Shown here: positions 40,016 through 50,084 of the stretch, in pieces | Layout of the letters: the number at the start of each line of letters is the position of its first letter | Position numbering within the stretch: position 1 is the first letter of the stretch | NCBI GenBank assembly: GCA_030674185.1 | Contig: JAPXFY010000026.1 | Span: 55,625,752-55,689,751 of the forward strand | Length of the DNA: 64,000 nucleotides | DNA from: Monoplex corrugatus | Lineage: Eukaryota > Mollusca > Gastropoda > Littorinimorpha > Ranellidae | Direction of reading: 5' to 3' | Translations under genes and position numbers: made by a program | Notes under the pieces: generated by a model | What the model was told of the DNA's origin: nothing | What the model saw: only the letters and a program-made list of their open reading frames with translations | The model's database searches: none

Positions 40016-40650
40016 CAGATCGTCTCTCTTGATACATTTGTGTAAGTGTAAACCCTCCACGTTTACAATTAGCCTTAGCAAGACGGAGGTTATGTTTCAG
40101 CCAAACATCTTGTCAAACTTTTGGTGCTTCAAAACCTCCCATTGCAGTGGCATACAGACTTCATTAATTTCGTTCTTGGGTTGTGTTAGCACTGAACAAC
40201 AAAGTGAGAAATATGATTTATCTTCATTTGCTATGTTACATAAGCAGCGTATGAATTTGTTTTTACTTCTGATGGCATACGTAAAGTGATGGGAAGCGAT
40301 ATCAGATACACCAAATCTGAATTTAGTTCAAGTACTTTCAATGAATCTGTTCATTTGTATCTCAGAGTATAGTTCAATCTATGTGTTGTCTTATGACATC
40401 CTAATCACTTCAGATCTGTCAATACTATGCATATGATCATGCCAATCTTGCCACCTCCAGCCAATGATTCGTTGTCTGTAAAAAATCCAGAAGTGAACTG
40501 TACGCCTTGGTTGTCTGATACACAGGACAAATGTTGCCAGTCCCTAGCAGTCAAATGTTTTGTTCTTCTTACAACCATGACCCATGCACGGCCAATTGGT
40601 AAGCCCAAGTGTTATTACCATTGTTATCTAGATTATATAGTATGTTATAT
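39833..40650. other. AT-rich spacer, no clear gene
   Basis: Includes AATAAA motifs at 39,846 and 39,958, a (TCTG)n tract and a small LINE scrap (ISLSKTEVMFQPN, 40,080-40,115). The rest shows no domain. Confidence 0.45.
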
Positions 40651-40654
40651 TATA

Positions 40655-41130
40655 TGAATTAATATCAAGAAGAGAGTTCTTGAATGTTACGTAGAACCGA
40701 TAATGTTATACGATTGTGAGGCGTGGACAGTCAACAAGCAAAGCCAGAACAAGATTGAGGCAGCCGAGATGTGGTTTCTAAGAAGAATGTTGAGAGTTCC
40801 ATGGACAGCAAAGAAAACAAACGAGACAGTCTTGATGGAGGCAGACACAAGAAGATTATTCATAAGGAAGATTAGGAAAAGACCGGCAACACTTGTAGGT
40901 CAGTTTATGAAGAAAGAGGAATTGGAGCACCTGGTCACAACAGGAAAGCTGGAGGGAAAGCGAGCACAAGGTAGATCCAGGGAGAAGATATTGGACGGAC
41001 TTGCAGAGTGGCCGAAGACAGAGGGGGTGGAAGAGGTGTTTGAGGCAACAAGAGATAGTTACAGATGAAAGGCCATGATCGCCAACACCATATGGCAAGG
41101 CACCTTGATGATGATGATGATGATGATTGA
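40655..41130 (+). pseudogene. RTE-A retrotransposon 3' end, copy 6
   Basis: Starts inside RVLECYVEPIMLYDCEAW (about 40,672) and reads EAAEMWFLRRMLRVPWTAKK, TNETVLMEADTRRLFIRKIR, FMKKEELEHLVTTGKLEGKR, GRSREKILDGLAEW and EATRDSYR, with a stop at 41,068 where other copies have W. The tail is (GAT)n at 41,107-41,135. 5'-truncated and inactive. Confidence 0.9.
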
Positions 41131-41494
41131 TGATAGTATGTTATACCCACGGGCTGGCTGGTGCTTTTGATAGAGCCGTGGACTCAAGATGTGTTATGTG
41201 GATATCAATCCTGGCCAACAACATTAAAAACTGACCTGTTTGCCTCACAATCTTCATGTTTCCATCATTCTGGTGATGGGAGCTTAGTGTTTCACGGCTC
41301 CCTCTGCAGCTCGCCCCCATTTCAAGACCTCACCAGCGCAAAGCGTTCTGTGTAGACTTAGACAGTGTGCCAAATAATTGCTTGCAAAAGTAGTCTTCAC
41401 ATAGACAGGAGAACAAAGAGGAAAGTAAAGGAAGCATTAAAAACAAAGGAGGGGGAGAAATGTTAACTCTAACACTATGATGAAAACTCGAGAC
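41131..41494. other. Spacer with a possible tRNA-like fragment
   Basis: 41,145-41,215 has GATAGAGCCGTGGACT and GATATCAATCC, loosely like A and B boxes of a SINE head. Otherwise I see nothing. Confidence 0.3.
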
Positions 41495-41500
41495 AGAGAG

Positions 41501-41551
<51 letters not shown>

Positions 41552-41577
41552 GAGACGAGAGAGAGAGAGCAGAGGAC

Positions 41578-41634
<57 letters not shown>
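41495..41634. repeat. (GA)n microsatellite
   Basis: Nearly pure AGAG with a short (CAGA)n interruption near 41,537. 41,635-41,840 is AT-rich spacer with no recognisable feature. Confidence 0.95.
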
Positions 41635-41637
<3 letters not shown>

Positions 41638-41844
41638 TGACGGTTCGTTGATTTAATTTCTTTTAAAGTGTTTAGCCCAAACAAGACAGGGGGCTGATTT
41701 CAAAGTGAAAAACAACACTGAAAATAACAACATTCATTTACAAATGTTAACCGCGATATGACTAGTTACACCATAAAATAGGTCACACAATAATCACACA
41801 GATTATTTAGCTGATCAAATCTGTTATCTATTCTAACACAACTA

Positions 41845-42200
41845 AACAAGAATGCTGACAGGAACCAGAACACAAAAGAAGAATAAGAACGCGTATTTAA
41901 TACAACAAACAAGACAGGCGCAAATTTTCGGCCAACTGGCCTTTGTCAAGTGTAAGATCACAAGCAAACAAACACCAGATACAAAAATTAGGAGAAAAAG
42001 ACAAACTTCCCTGATGCTCTGGAATGCTAACAGTTGACCAGAAATACCTGATGGTGCTGAACGAGAACAACAATGCCTCACTGCCGACCGAATCATGATT
42101 TCCTAACTCATGATGCCACACGGTAGCCATCTTGCCCAGCAAAGGGGGGCTATCCATGTGTTGCATGACCCAGTCGGACCCAGCCATCAGTTCTCTTGCT
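41845..42200 (-). repeat. Dispersed repeat with GGCC hairpin, copy 2 (longer)
   Basis: The 3' ~190 bp (41,845-42,035) match 31,115-31,295 with the same core TTGACAAAGGCCAGTTGGCC and the end TTAAATACGCGTTCTTATTC. The 42,036-42,200 part extends the element in the 5' direction; it has no readable protein. Likely a 5'-truncated retroelement tail, class unsettled. Confidence 0.6.
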
Positions 42201-42329
42201 CACCAGCCGAATGGTAAGAAGGGGAGATGACAATCCCCGGGACATACCATTATATTACACACACAAGCCAGGTCCAGCCCTACCTGACCAAGAAGTAGAA
42301 TGAAAGAGTCCTTCTTTGCCTTGCAAAGG

Positions 42330-42665
42330 GAGAAGAGTGGCAGAATGGTTCAGACATTTGCCTGCCAATAACTAAACTCGAGGTTTCAGGGTTCGCTCTC
42401 CGTAGAGGCTTCGACTTTTCTCCTCAGTTTAACTGGAAAATCGAACTGAACGTCTAGTCCTTTGGAAGGGGACGAAAAACGAGTCGGACTCGTGTACCTT
42501 CTGGCTGCGCACGTGAAAGATCCCACGGCAGTTGGAAATCGTGAAGAGCAGGGCATTGCCCGGCTGCCTTGATCAAAATATTTGGAAAGATAGGTTGATT
42601 TCCCATGTCCCACCCCTCGAAGACCAATTAGCCTCTTGCCTTTCTGAAGTCTTGGTTAAAAAACT
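42330..42665 (+). mobile_element. tRNA-headed SINE (type 2)
   Basis: A box TGGCAGAATGG (42,338-42,348) and a partial B box GGGTTCGCTCT (42,389-42,399) at normal spacing. The body contains GAGTCGGACTCGTGTACC and GCACGTGAAAGATCCCACGG (42,508-42,527), a stretch I recognise as common in SINE cores of lophotrochozoan animals. The 3' end near 42,660 is A/T-rich. Different from type 1. Abuts the truncated mariner. Confidence 0.68.
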
Positions 42666-42687
42666 GAATATGAATCAGAATTTGAAG

Positions 42688-43446
42688 CGAAGAAGCCTGC
42701 ACTGAACTTCATGAACAAAGTCAAAGAGACAACACCTTTGGAAGGCTCGTCACTGGTGATGAAACATGTATTCACCATTATGAACCGGAATCAAAGAGGC
42801 AGGCAATGGAATGGCGCCCCCCTACGTCACCAAAACCGAAAAAGTTCAAGATGGAAAAGTCAGCTGGAAAAATCATGGTGACTGTCTTTGGGATGCTCAA
42901 GGTGTCATTCTGGTTGATTTCTTGCCAAGAGGAGAAACAATAAAGTCAGAGGCATACGTTAAGACCCTGACGAGGCTCAAAGCAAGAATCTGACGAGTGA
43001 GACCCAACTTGCAAATCGATAATGTCCTCCTTCTGCACGACAATGCTTGACCACACACAAGCATCAGGACAAGGGAGACAATCGCCTCATTCGGGTGGAC
43101 AACTTTACCGCATCCTCCATACTCACCAGACTTAGCGCCTGCAGACTACCATCTCTTCGGCCCCATGAAAGAGGGTTTGAGAGGCGAACATTATGCCAGT
43201 GATGAGGAAGTGAAAACTGCAGTGAAGACGTGGCTCCAAGCATAGTCAACAAAATTTTACGAGGCAGGGATACATGCCCTCATTCGAAGGTGGAACATTG
43301 CTATTGAGAGAAATGGTGACTATGTTGAGAAGTAGGGACGTGATCCCCAGAGGACCAGTTTCATTTTGATGTATGATACTTGTTCCTGTGTTGGTAATTG
43401 TTCCTGTACTAAAGATAAAGGCATTACGTTTTGACTCACCCTCGTA
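42688..43446 (+). pseudogene. mariner transposase remnant, 5'-truncated, with 3' TIR
   Basis: Mariner transposases cut and paste DNA at TA sites. Here the start is missing; the reading begins CTELHEQSQ and reaches FGRLVTGDETCIHHYEPES (first catalytic Asp in GDET; the usual W is C). A one-base deletion near 42,892 shifts the frame before DAQGVILVDFLPRGETIKSE. HDNA at about 43,040 holds the second Asp, and SPDLAPADYHLFG (43,125) the third, with exactly 34 residues between them, the mariner D,D(34)D signature. It ends FYEAGIHALIRRW...GDYVEK (stop near 43,335). Stops at 42,991 and 43,047 look like CGA-to-TGA changes and one at 43,242 is CAG-to-TAG. The 3' TIR at 43,417-43,446 (complement TACGAGGGTGAGTCAAAACG) ends at TA. 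No 5' TIR was found upstream. Confidence 0.92.
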
Positions 43447-43715
43447 CATATATATCTGTATCTATAAAGATAGATACATATTTTAAATAATTCAAACTAT
43501 TCGTCAAAGAAGACAATAACTCTATCATTGTCTAGTCCTGTTGTCCCTGTCCTTGTTGTTATTGTTGTTTTACAGTTGTTATTGCTGAACTCGTAGCTAT
43601 TACTGATGTTTCTGTGCATGTTTTTGTTGTTCTTGTTGTCGACAGCCATACGTCACATAGCGACATGTGATGTGTTATAAGGAGGGGGAAGGGGGTGGGG
43701 GCAATGACACGACGC

Positions 43716-43718
<3 letters not shown>
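43447..43718. other. Spacer with (TTG)n, no gene
   Basis: AT-rich start (ATATATATCTGTATC) and TTGTTGTTATTGTTG stretch around 43,550-43,580; nothing else. Confidence 0.5.
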
Positions 43719-43785
<67 letters not shown>

Positions 43786-44015
43786 ACACACACACACACA
43801 CACATACTCACACATTCACTCACACACATCCACACACAGACGCGCGCACGCAGGTATGTACACACACACACACACACACCACACGCCCGTCCCATCCCTC
43901 ACACACGTTCACACACACACGCGCGCGCGCACGCAGGTACACACACACACACACACCACACACACACACACACACACACCACTCCCCTCCACAAATAAGC
44001 ACACACGCACCACAC
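43719..44015. repeat. (CA)n compound microsatellite
   Basis: Mostly CACACA with short interruptions (ACGCGCGCACGCAGGTA at two places). The alternating CG/CA tract GCGCGCGCACGC at 43,920-43,932 is prone to Z-DNA. Frames on both strands are artefacts. Confidence 0.95.
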
Positions 44016-45180
44016 ACGCACACCACGCCTTCGCGTTTTAGTTCATCCTTTCTCTTCGTGCTTCAAAAAGGAAACACCGTGCCCTTCCGTCCCCCTTCTC
44101 TCCCCCCCCCCGCCCCCCACAAACTCACGAAACCTCTTCATCCCATTTCCCCTATTTCTCTGTCAGTCTGTCGTTCTCTTCCTCCATCCCCTTCACTCTC
44201 TCTCTCCCCACTCCTCACCTCAATGCGCGTTGATAAAAGACGGAAGCATTCGACCACTGACACAGAGAGACAAGACAGACAGACAGACAGACAGACAGAG
44301 ACAGACTGAAAGAGATAGAGAAGAGATAAGGCCACAAACCCTTGGAACTGGTATGACAACACTGGTCAAACGGTTGCTGCCAAGACTTGTATTCTGTCTG
44401 CCTGCAAGCTGTGGATAACGCTAAGCAACTAGCTCTGTCACGCTGTGAAATAATCATAGACATGGATTTGGAGACAGGCAACTAGCTCTGTTGCACTCTT
44501 GTGATGTCTTCACCTTGCTAACCCACATAGCTTGCGAGTGTACAGAGCTAAAGTACCTTGCTGTATCCTTCATCTGGCTGTAAATAAAAACCTTAAGACA
44601 GAGCAACGATATTGAAATCATCAATTCTATCAAATCTATCCCGAAAACGTTAGTTTAAATAAAAGAAATATGGGACATGTTCATTTCAATTTAAATATTG
44701 AGGACTTCTTAGTGCTTTGCAGAATGAAGAGGTTCTTCAAGACTTTAAAGATGCTGCGTTTTGAAGTTTGACTTTTGTGGCGCATTTGTGTTTTTAGAAG
44801 AACCGAAGATGATACACAGTCAGCTTATAAATTATTTTTCGATGAAAAATGTCCAAGACTAAAGCAGAGAACAACAGAGACTTGAGAGAAATCTCCATCT
44901 TGGTCATTGGTATAGAAAAAGGAGAAAATCGTCGCTACATACACACAGCATTATTCACCAAGCAACAAGAGTTCAGGTTCTTTTGAACTTCACAGGCGTC
45001 AACCCACACATCAAGTAGAAACCGATGGTGGAGTCTCTGACAGCTGTGGAGTTCACTGACTCACCATCTGTCCACTGATATATGTGCCAACACACGCCAG
45101 GACTCAGTGCTGACCGACTCTACACCGTTAATCCGCTCAACCTTACTGCCTTCCTCTGATGCCTGCACGGAAGCGTCAAG
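44016..45180. other. Upstream region of the receptor gene, no gene seen
   Basis: C-rich and CT-rich to about 44,225, a (CAGA)n tract at 44,275-44,302, then unique sequence. I see no coding exon. It lies directly upstream of the receptor exon and probably holds its 5' flanking or untranslated sequence. Confidence 0.5.
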
Positions 45181-45264
45181 TGACGTCTGCAGACACGTCA
45201 CCTGAAGACAATGACGTCATAGATTATGTATGAGGACGCACGTGAAGTCTGGACCTTAAAAAAG
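45181..45264 (+). promoter_or_regulatory. CRE-containing candidate promoter of the receptor gene
   Basis: A perfect CRE TGACGTCA lies at 45,212-45,219, about 190 bp before the start codon. Just upstream, TGACGT (45,181) and ACGTCA (45,195) form an inverted pair of half-sites. GCACGTGA (about 45,238) is an E-box, and TTAAAAAAG (about 45,256) could serve as a weak TATA-like element. CREs bind CREB/ATF factors downstream of cAMP. Position relative to the only real exon in the window supports a promoter, but no start site can be fixed from sequence. Confidence 0.4.
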
Positions 45265-45405
45265 CGTTCAGCCCTGACAGTTTGACGGTCAATTGTAGCA
45301 AGGTGTTGGAGAAGGCCGGTGTTTTAGTTACTTCTTTTTCTGTCTTTATTTTAGTTATTGATTTTTTTTCACACATACGTGAGTGAAAAGGGGGTAGGTG
45401 GAACT

Positions 45406-46024
45406 ATGGGCCCACACGCCAAGCTGAACCAGATGTATTATCATGACTATGGGAGTCATGACGACGGGAATCCTGCAGAATCCGGGGTGGGACGTTCTCA
45501 CCACCCTCCTAGCAACACGACTGACCAACCCGACAAGTGGTCATCACACGCCACTGTCCCATCTCCCTGCAACCACTCTGTCTCCAGTCTGACCACTCTA
45601 ACTGAGCCATCCCTAACCCTTTTCCCCCTTCCTACTGGCGCTGACCACGTTCCCCCCAACTTGGACAATCCCAGTGTGTTAGAAGACTTGGACGCTATAT
45701 ATGACAACGGTGGCTATTTCTACTACGGCAACGGGTCTGACGATGGAGGCTACTTCTACTACGACGACGGTCCAGAGGTGGAGGATGGTGAGGCGAGCGC
45801 CCGTTATGCCGAGCTGGTCGTCCTGGCCTTGCAGTGCCTTCTGGGACTCCTGGCCAACGGGGTGGTGATGTGTGTGACGTCACGCTTGGCCAGACGACAG
45901 AGGAGGGTGGCCTTTCTGTTGCTGACCAACCTGGCCGGGGTGCACGTGCTCTACCTGTCGTGCTGCGCTCCCCTGTCTGTCCTCTCTCTGGCTCTTATTC
46001 ACTGGCCTTTTGGCCTGGTCCTCT
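45406..46024 (+). CDS. Rhodopsin-like GPCR, first coding exon (partial gene)
   Basis: Encodes the N-terminus to the start of helix 3 of a class A (7TM) receptor at the plasma membrane. I chose the ATG at 45,406 for its context (A at -3, G at +4); upstream in-frame codons lack an ATG. Residues 1-133 form a long extracellular tail with N-glycosylation sites NTT, NHS and NGS and a duplicated acidic Tyr-rich block (GGYFYY twice, residues 102-119), a possible tyrosine-sulfation site. TM1 is about 134-158 with GLLANGVVM (Asn151 = 1.50); ICL1 is RLARRQRR; TM2 about 168-196 with NLAGVHVL and Pro189 (2.59); ECL1 has WPFG and Cys207 (3.25). Position 2.50, almost always Asp, is His180. The exon ends CTCT|GTAAGT inside the Cys207 codon (phase 1). 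Ligand class not determinable; peptide receptor likely. Confidence 0.82.
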
Positions 46025-46030
46025 GTAAGT
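46025..46030 (+). other. 5' splice site of the receptor exon
   Basis: GTAAGT directly follows CTCT. Without splicing the frame hits TAG two codons later, after Cys-Lys. An intron near the conserved TM3 Cys is frequent in this superfamily. No matching downstream exon was recognised in the window. Confidence 0.75.
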
Positions 46031-46039
46031 AGTGCTTCT

Positions 46040-46095
46040 GTCCACTGGCCTATGTGTGTGGTCTGTACGTCTGTGTCTTTGTCTGCCTGTGTGTT

Positions 46096-46126
<31 letters not shown>

Positions 46127-46624
46127 TTGTCTGCCTGTGTGTTTGTCTTTCTGTCTGTCTGTCCCATATGTCTGTGTCTTTGTCTGCCTGTGTGTCTGTC
46201 TGTCTGTCTGTCCCATATGTCTGTGTCTTTGTCTGCCTGTGTGTCTGTCTGTCCCATATGTCCGTGTCTTTGTCTGTCTGTGTGTTTGTCTGTCTGTCTG
46301 CCTGTGTGTTTGTCTGTCTGTGTGTTTGTCTGCCTGTGTGTTTGTCTGTCTGTCTGTCCCATATGTCCGTGTCTTTGTCTGCCTGTGTGTTTGTCTGTCT
46401 GTTTGTCTGCCTGTGTGTTTATCTGTCTGTCTGTTTGCCTGTGTGTTTGTCTGTCTGTCTGTCCCATATGTCCGTGTCTTTGTCTGCCTGTGTGTTTGTC
46501 TGTCTGTTTGTCTGCCTGTGCGTTTATCTGTCTGTCTGTTTGCCTGTGTGTTTGTCTGTCTGTCTGTCCCATATGTCCGTGTCTTTGTCTGCCTGTGTGT
46601 CTGTCTGTTTGTCTGTCTGTCTTA

Positions 46625-46660
<36 letters not shown>
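46040..46660. repeat. (TCTG)n array with CCCATATGTCC markers (in the receptor intron)
   Basis: Higher-order units of GTCTGCCTGTGTGTTTG plus (TCTG)n, each headed by CCCATATGTC at 46,163, 46,212, 46,253, 46,358, 46,461 and 46,568; the last three spacings are 103-107 bp. Ends in (CT)n at 46,640-46,680. Cys/Val/Ser-rich frames are artefacts. Confidence 0.93.
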
Positions 46661-46670
<10 letters not shown>

Positions 46671-46814
46671 CTCTCTCTTCCACACGCAAACTTTCTGTCT
46701 GCCAGAAGTTCAGTTGACAATGTAATGTTTATTTCAATGATCTGTGTTTTTCTCTTTCTTCCTCTCTGTGTCTCACCCCCCCCCCCACCCCCCCACTTCT
46801 CTCTCTCTCTCTCT

Positions 46815-47028
46815 GGATCTTGTGCTTTGTCCGTCTGTATTTCTGTGTGTCTGTCTGTTTGTCAGTCTGTATGTCTCTCTGTCTGTCTGTCTGTCTGTAT
46901 TTCTGTGTATCTGTCTGTTTGTCGGTCTGTCTGTCTGTCTGTCTGTATTTCTGTGTGTCTGTCTGTTTGTCGGTCTGTCTATCTGTCTGTCTGTCCGTCT
47001 GTATTTCTGTGTGTCTGACCGTTTGTCG

Positions 47029-47059
<31 letters not shown>

Positions 47060-48245
47060 TTTCTGTGTGTTTGTCCGTTTGTCGGTCTGTATGTCTCTCT
47101 GTCTGTCTGTTTGTATTTCTGTGTGTCTGTCTGTTTGTCGGTCCGTATGTCTCTCTGTCTGTCTGTATTTCTGTGTGTCTGTGTGTTTGTCGGTCTGAAT
47201 GTCTCTCTCTCTGTCTTTATTTCTGTGTGTCTGTCTGTTTGTCGGTCTGAATGTCTCTCTCTCTCTGTGTCTGTATTTCTGTGTGTCTGTGTGTTTGTCG
47301 GTCTGAATGTCTCTCTGTCTGTCTTTATTTCTGTGTGTCTGTCTGTTTGTCGGTCTGTATGTCTCTCTGTCTGTCTGTATTTCTGTGTGTCTGTCTGTTT
47401 GTCGGTCTGAATGTGTGTCTTTCTGTGTAATTCTGTGTGTCTGTGTGTTTGTCGGTCTGAATGTCTCTCTGTCTGTCTGTATTTCTGTGTGTCTGTCTGT
47501 TTGTCGGTCTGAATGTCTCTCTGTCTGTCTGTATTTCTGTGTGTCTGTCTGTTTGTCGGTCTGTATGTCTCTCTGTCTGTCTTTATTTCTGTGTGTCTGT
47601 CTGTTTGTCGGTCTGTATGTGTCTCTCTCTCTCTCTGTCTGCATTTCTGTGTGTCTGTGTGTCTGTCTGTTTGTCGGTCTGTATATCTCTCTGTCTGTCT
47701 GTATTTCTGTGTGTCTGTCTGTTTGTCGGTCTGTATGTCTCTCTCTCTGTCTGCATTTCTGTGTGTCTGTGTGTCTGTCGGTCAGTATATCTCTCTGTCT
47801 GTCTGTCTGTATTTCTGTGTCTGTCTGTTAGTCGGTCTGTATGTCTCTCTGTCTGTCTGTCTGTCTGTATTTCTGTGTCTGTCTGTTTGTCGATCTGTAT
47901 GTCTCTCTGTCTGTCTGTCTGTCTGTATTTCTGTGTCTGTCCTGTTAGTCGGTCTGTATGTCTTCTGTCTGTCTGTATTTCTGTGTGTCTGTCGTGTCTG
48001 TCGGTCTGTATTCTCTCTGTCTGTTCTTGGTCGGATGTCTCTCTGTCTGTTCTGTTTGTCGGTCTGAATGTCTCTCTGTCTGTCTGTCGGTAGTATTTCT
48101 TGTGTCTGTCTGTTCGGTCTGTAATGTTCTCTCTGTCTGTCTGTTTGTTCTGTGTCTTCTGTTTAGTCGGTCGTATATCTCTCTGTCTGTCTCTCGTTGA
48201 TATCTGTCTGTCTGTGTGTTGTCGGTCTGAATGTCTCTCTGTCTA
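46815..48245. repeat. 48-56-bp TCTG-rich minisatellite, about 28 units (in the receptor intron)
   Basis: The unit is GTATTTCTGTGTGTCTGTCT then GTTTGTCGGTCTGTATGTCT plus (CT)n or (GTCT)n. TTTGTCGGTCTG marks nearly every unit. Variants are CTGTATGTC and CTGAATGTC. It becomes irregular after about 47,940. Long frames on both strands are not genes. Confidence 0.94.
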
Positions 48246-48261
48246 CTCGAAATATCTTTCA

Positions 48262-48545
48262 CTAACGACAAGCGCGGTTCGTGTTGTCAGATGGCAGTTA
48301 GATTTTCAGTTGGAAGGTTTGGGTTCGATCCTGCCTGGATACCTCCCGGCTGGTGAGTATAGTGTGAAAAACCCAATCACACACTCGGCTGCTTTGCTGT
48401 TGGCTTTCTAATTAGACTTGGAGTTGTTGTTTACTTTACTTTTACTTTTATTGTTGTTTAAAGCCCAGCCGACTGCGCAGAGCCATATCAGGGCTTTAAC
48501 CGCTTCACAACACAAAACTTCAACAGGAAAAAAAAAAAAAAAGAA
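48262..48545 (+). mobile_element. tRNA-like SINE (type 3) with poly(A) tail
   Basis: The head has TGTCAGATGGCAGTTAG as a possible A-box region (about 48,277) and GGGTTCGATCC, a good B box (about 48,321-48,331). The body contains AAAGCCC ... GGGCTTT (48,460-48,497), a 7-bp inverted repeat, and it ends in a run of about 15 A at 48,530-48,545. No second copy in the window. Confidence 0.55.
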
Positions 48546-49190
48546 AAGAAAATCAAGTACACACCTCAATGCATTCGCGCACATAATCTAAGGACTTGCC
48601 GATTTATCTCACGGGGGAGATTTAAAAAACACACCTAAATACAGATATAACCATACATAAGGACACCAAAACATATATAAAAACAGGCATAAATTACCTA
48701 AAATTGCTTCCGTATGTCTCACCTCCTTAGAGCCAAAAATGCACTTAATACATGTACCCAATTATCAATCCGAAGAAAAAGCATGTAAGACTTCATCGAA
48801 AAATACAGGTGAATGGACCATTAAGGCAGAAAATAGTAGAAATGACAGAAGCAAGGCAACAAGGCAGAAACAAAGAGAGTGACAGAAAAGAGGAAATTTT
48901 TAGCACAGAATTTCCAGAAGGTGGGGATACTATTTATACTGAAAGAGCCCCCGGCAACCCAACGGTGGGGTGGAGTTGTTGTCAAAGTATTGTTAGCCAT
49001 GGTAGAGGCACAATGGTCGGCTGGACTATAAACTGAAGTGAACTGAGACGACGATTGTCAGCAAGCAAAAGCTTATGGTCAGAAATGGAGAAATGCCATG
49101 TATCCTCAAAATGTCTCCTTCACGTCATGAGTCCAGATCTTCCTTGGACTGCCTCTCCCTTAAAATCCATGATTTTATTTGCTGTTTACT
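48546..49190. other. A-rich spacer, probably decayed LINE sequence
   Basis: Directly upstream of the RTE-B fragment. No motif can be read with confidence; open frames here have no domain. Confidence 0.35.
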
Positions 49191-49194
49191 TGTT

Positions 49195-49835
49195 ATTAAG
49201 CATTACACAATAGAAGAGGTGACCACTATATCTACCTTGGTCAGTATGTATCAATGGACTCAGCCTCTAAGGAACAAGAGATCAGACGTCGCATTACGCT
49301 CGGATGGCAAGCATTCGGTAAAGCAAGCGCCATCTTTAGAAATAAAGATATGCCGATTGTATTAAAACGCCGAGTGTACGACGCATGCATAACGCCGACT
49401 GTGACATATGGAGCTGAAACATGGAACCTGATGAAACGTCAGCTCCTAAAACTGCGAACCATGCAAAGGGCCCACGAACGGATCATGATGGGAATCACCT
49501 GGATGGACCTGAAAACGGCGGCATGGGTAAGAGGAAAAACGAAGGTCCAAGACATACTAGACACAGTTTGTGAACGAAAGTAGAACTGGGTTGGTCATGT
49601 CATCAGGAGATCTGACAACAGATGGACCACCAAAGTGACGCACTGGATCCCTCGAAGCCAAAAAAAGGAACAAGGGTCTCCAGAGAATCAGATGGCGAGA
49701 CGATCTAGAAAAGTTCGGACAAACAGTGGACCAGAACAGCAGTTAACTGGCAACAGTAGCATGCGATGAGGAAAGCTTATGTCCAACAACGGACCCAAAC
49801 AAGCTGAAGTGATGATGATGTTATTAAGCCAGTTG
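49195..49835 (+). pseudogene. RTE-like retrotransposon C-terminal region
   Basis: Reads IEEV, then after a one-base shift HYIYLGQYVSMDSASKEQEI (49,225), RRRITLGWQAFGKASAIFRN, PIVLKRRVYDACITPTVTYG (YGAETW at about 49,410), MQRAHERIMMGITWMDL, KTKVQDILDTVCERK (stop at 49,581) and NWVGHVIRRSDNRWTTKV (49,588). It ends near AAGTGATGATGATG (49,808-49,825), again a GAT tail. The GAETW and GHV..R order places it with RTE-style elements, distinct from RTE-A. Confidence 0.82.
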
Positions 49836-50084
49836 GTGGAGTTGCTTTGTGTCAGATGACAAGACAACTTCATTTCTCAGCTGATTAATGTGACGCTGGA
49901 CTGGTATTGTTTTCATTGTTTCTCTCATTTTGATGTTTCTGTTGAACTGTGTATACACCAAATCATAATCTGTGGGTAACCTGACAGCGTAGCAGTCCAT
50001 GTGTGTTCCGCTTTGACCAGCAAAGCCCTCTTCTAACACAAGATGGGTGAAATTTTCGTGAGGTACGCTAGGTATATATGGTTT

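Noticed and set aside
42811..42993. Stand-alone 60-codon gene
   Set aside because: It is the frame-shifted middle of the mariner transposase (VDFLPRGETIKSE), not a separate protein.
45358..45405. Upstream start for the receptor at a TTG codon
   Set aside because: Eukaryotic initiation at TTG is not expected, and the first ATG at 45,406 has strong context.
46010..48270. Cys/Val/Ser-rich long frames overlapping the receptor exon end, as an extension of the receptor
   Set aside because: They read (TCTG)n arrays in other frames; the receptor frame itself meets a stop at 46,030 right after a good splice donor.
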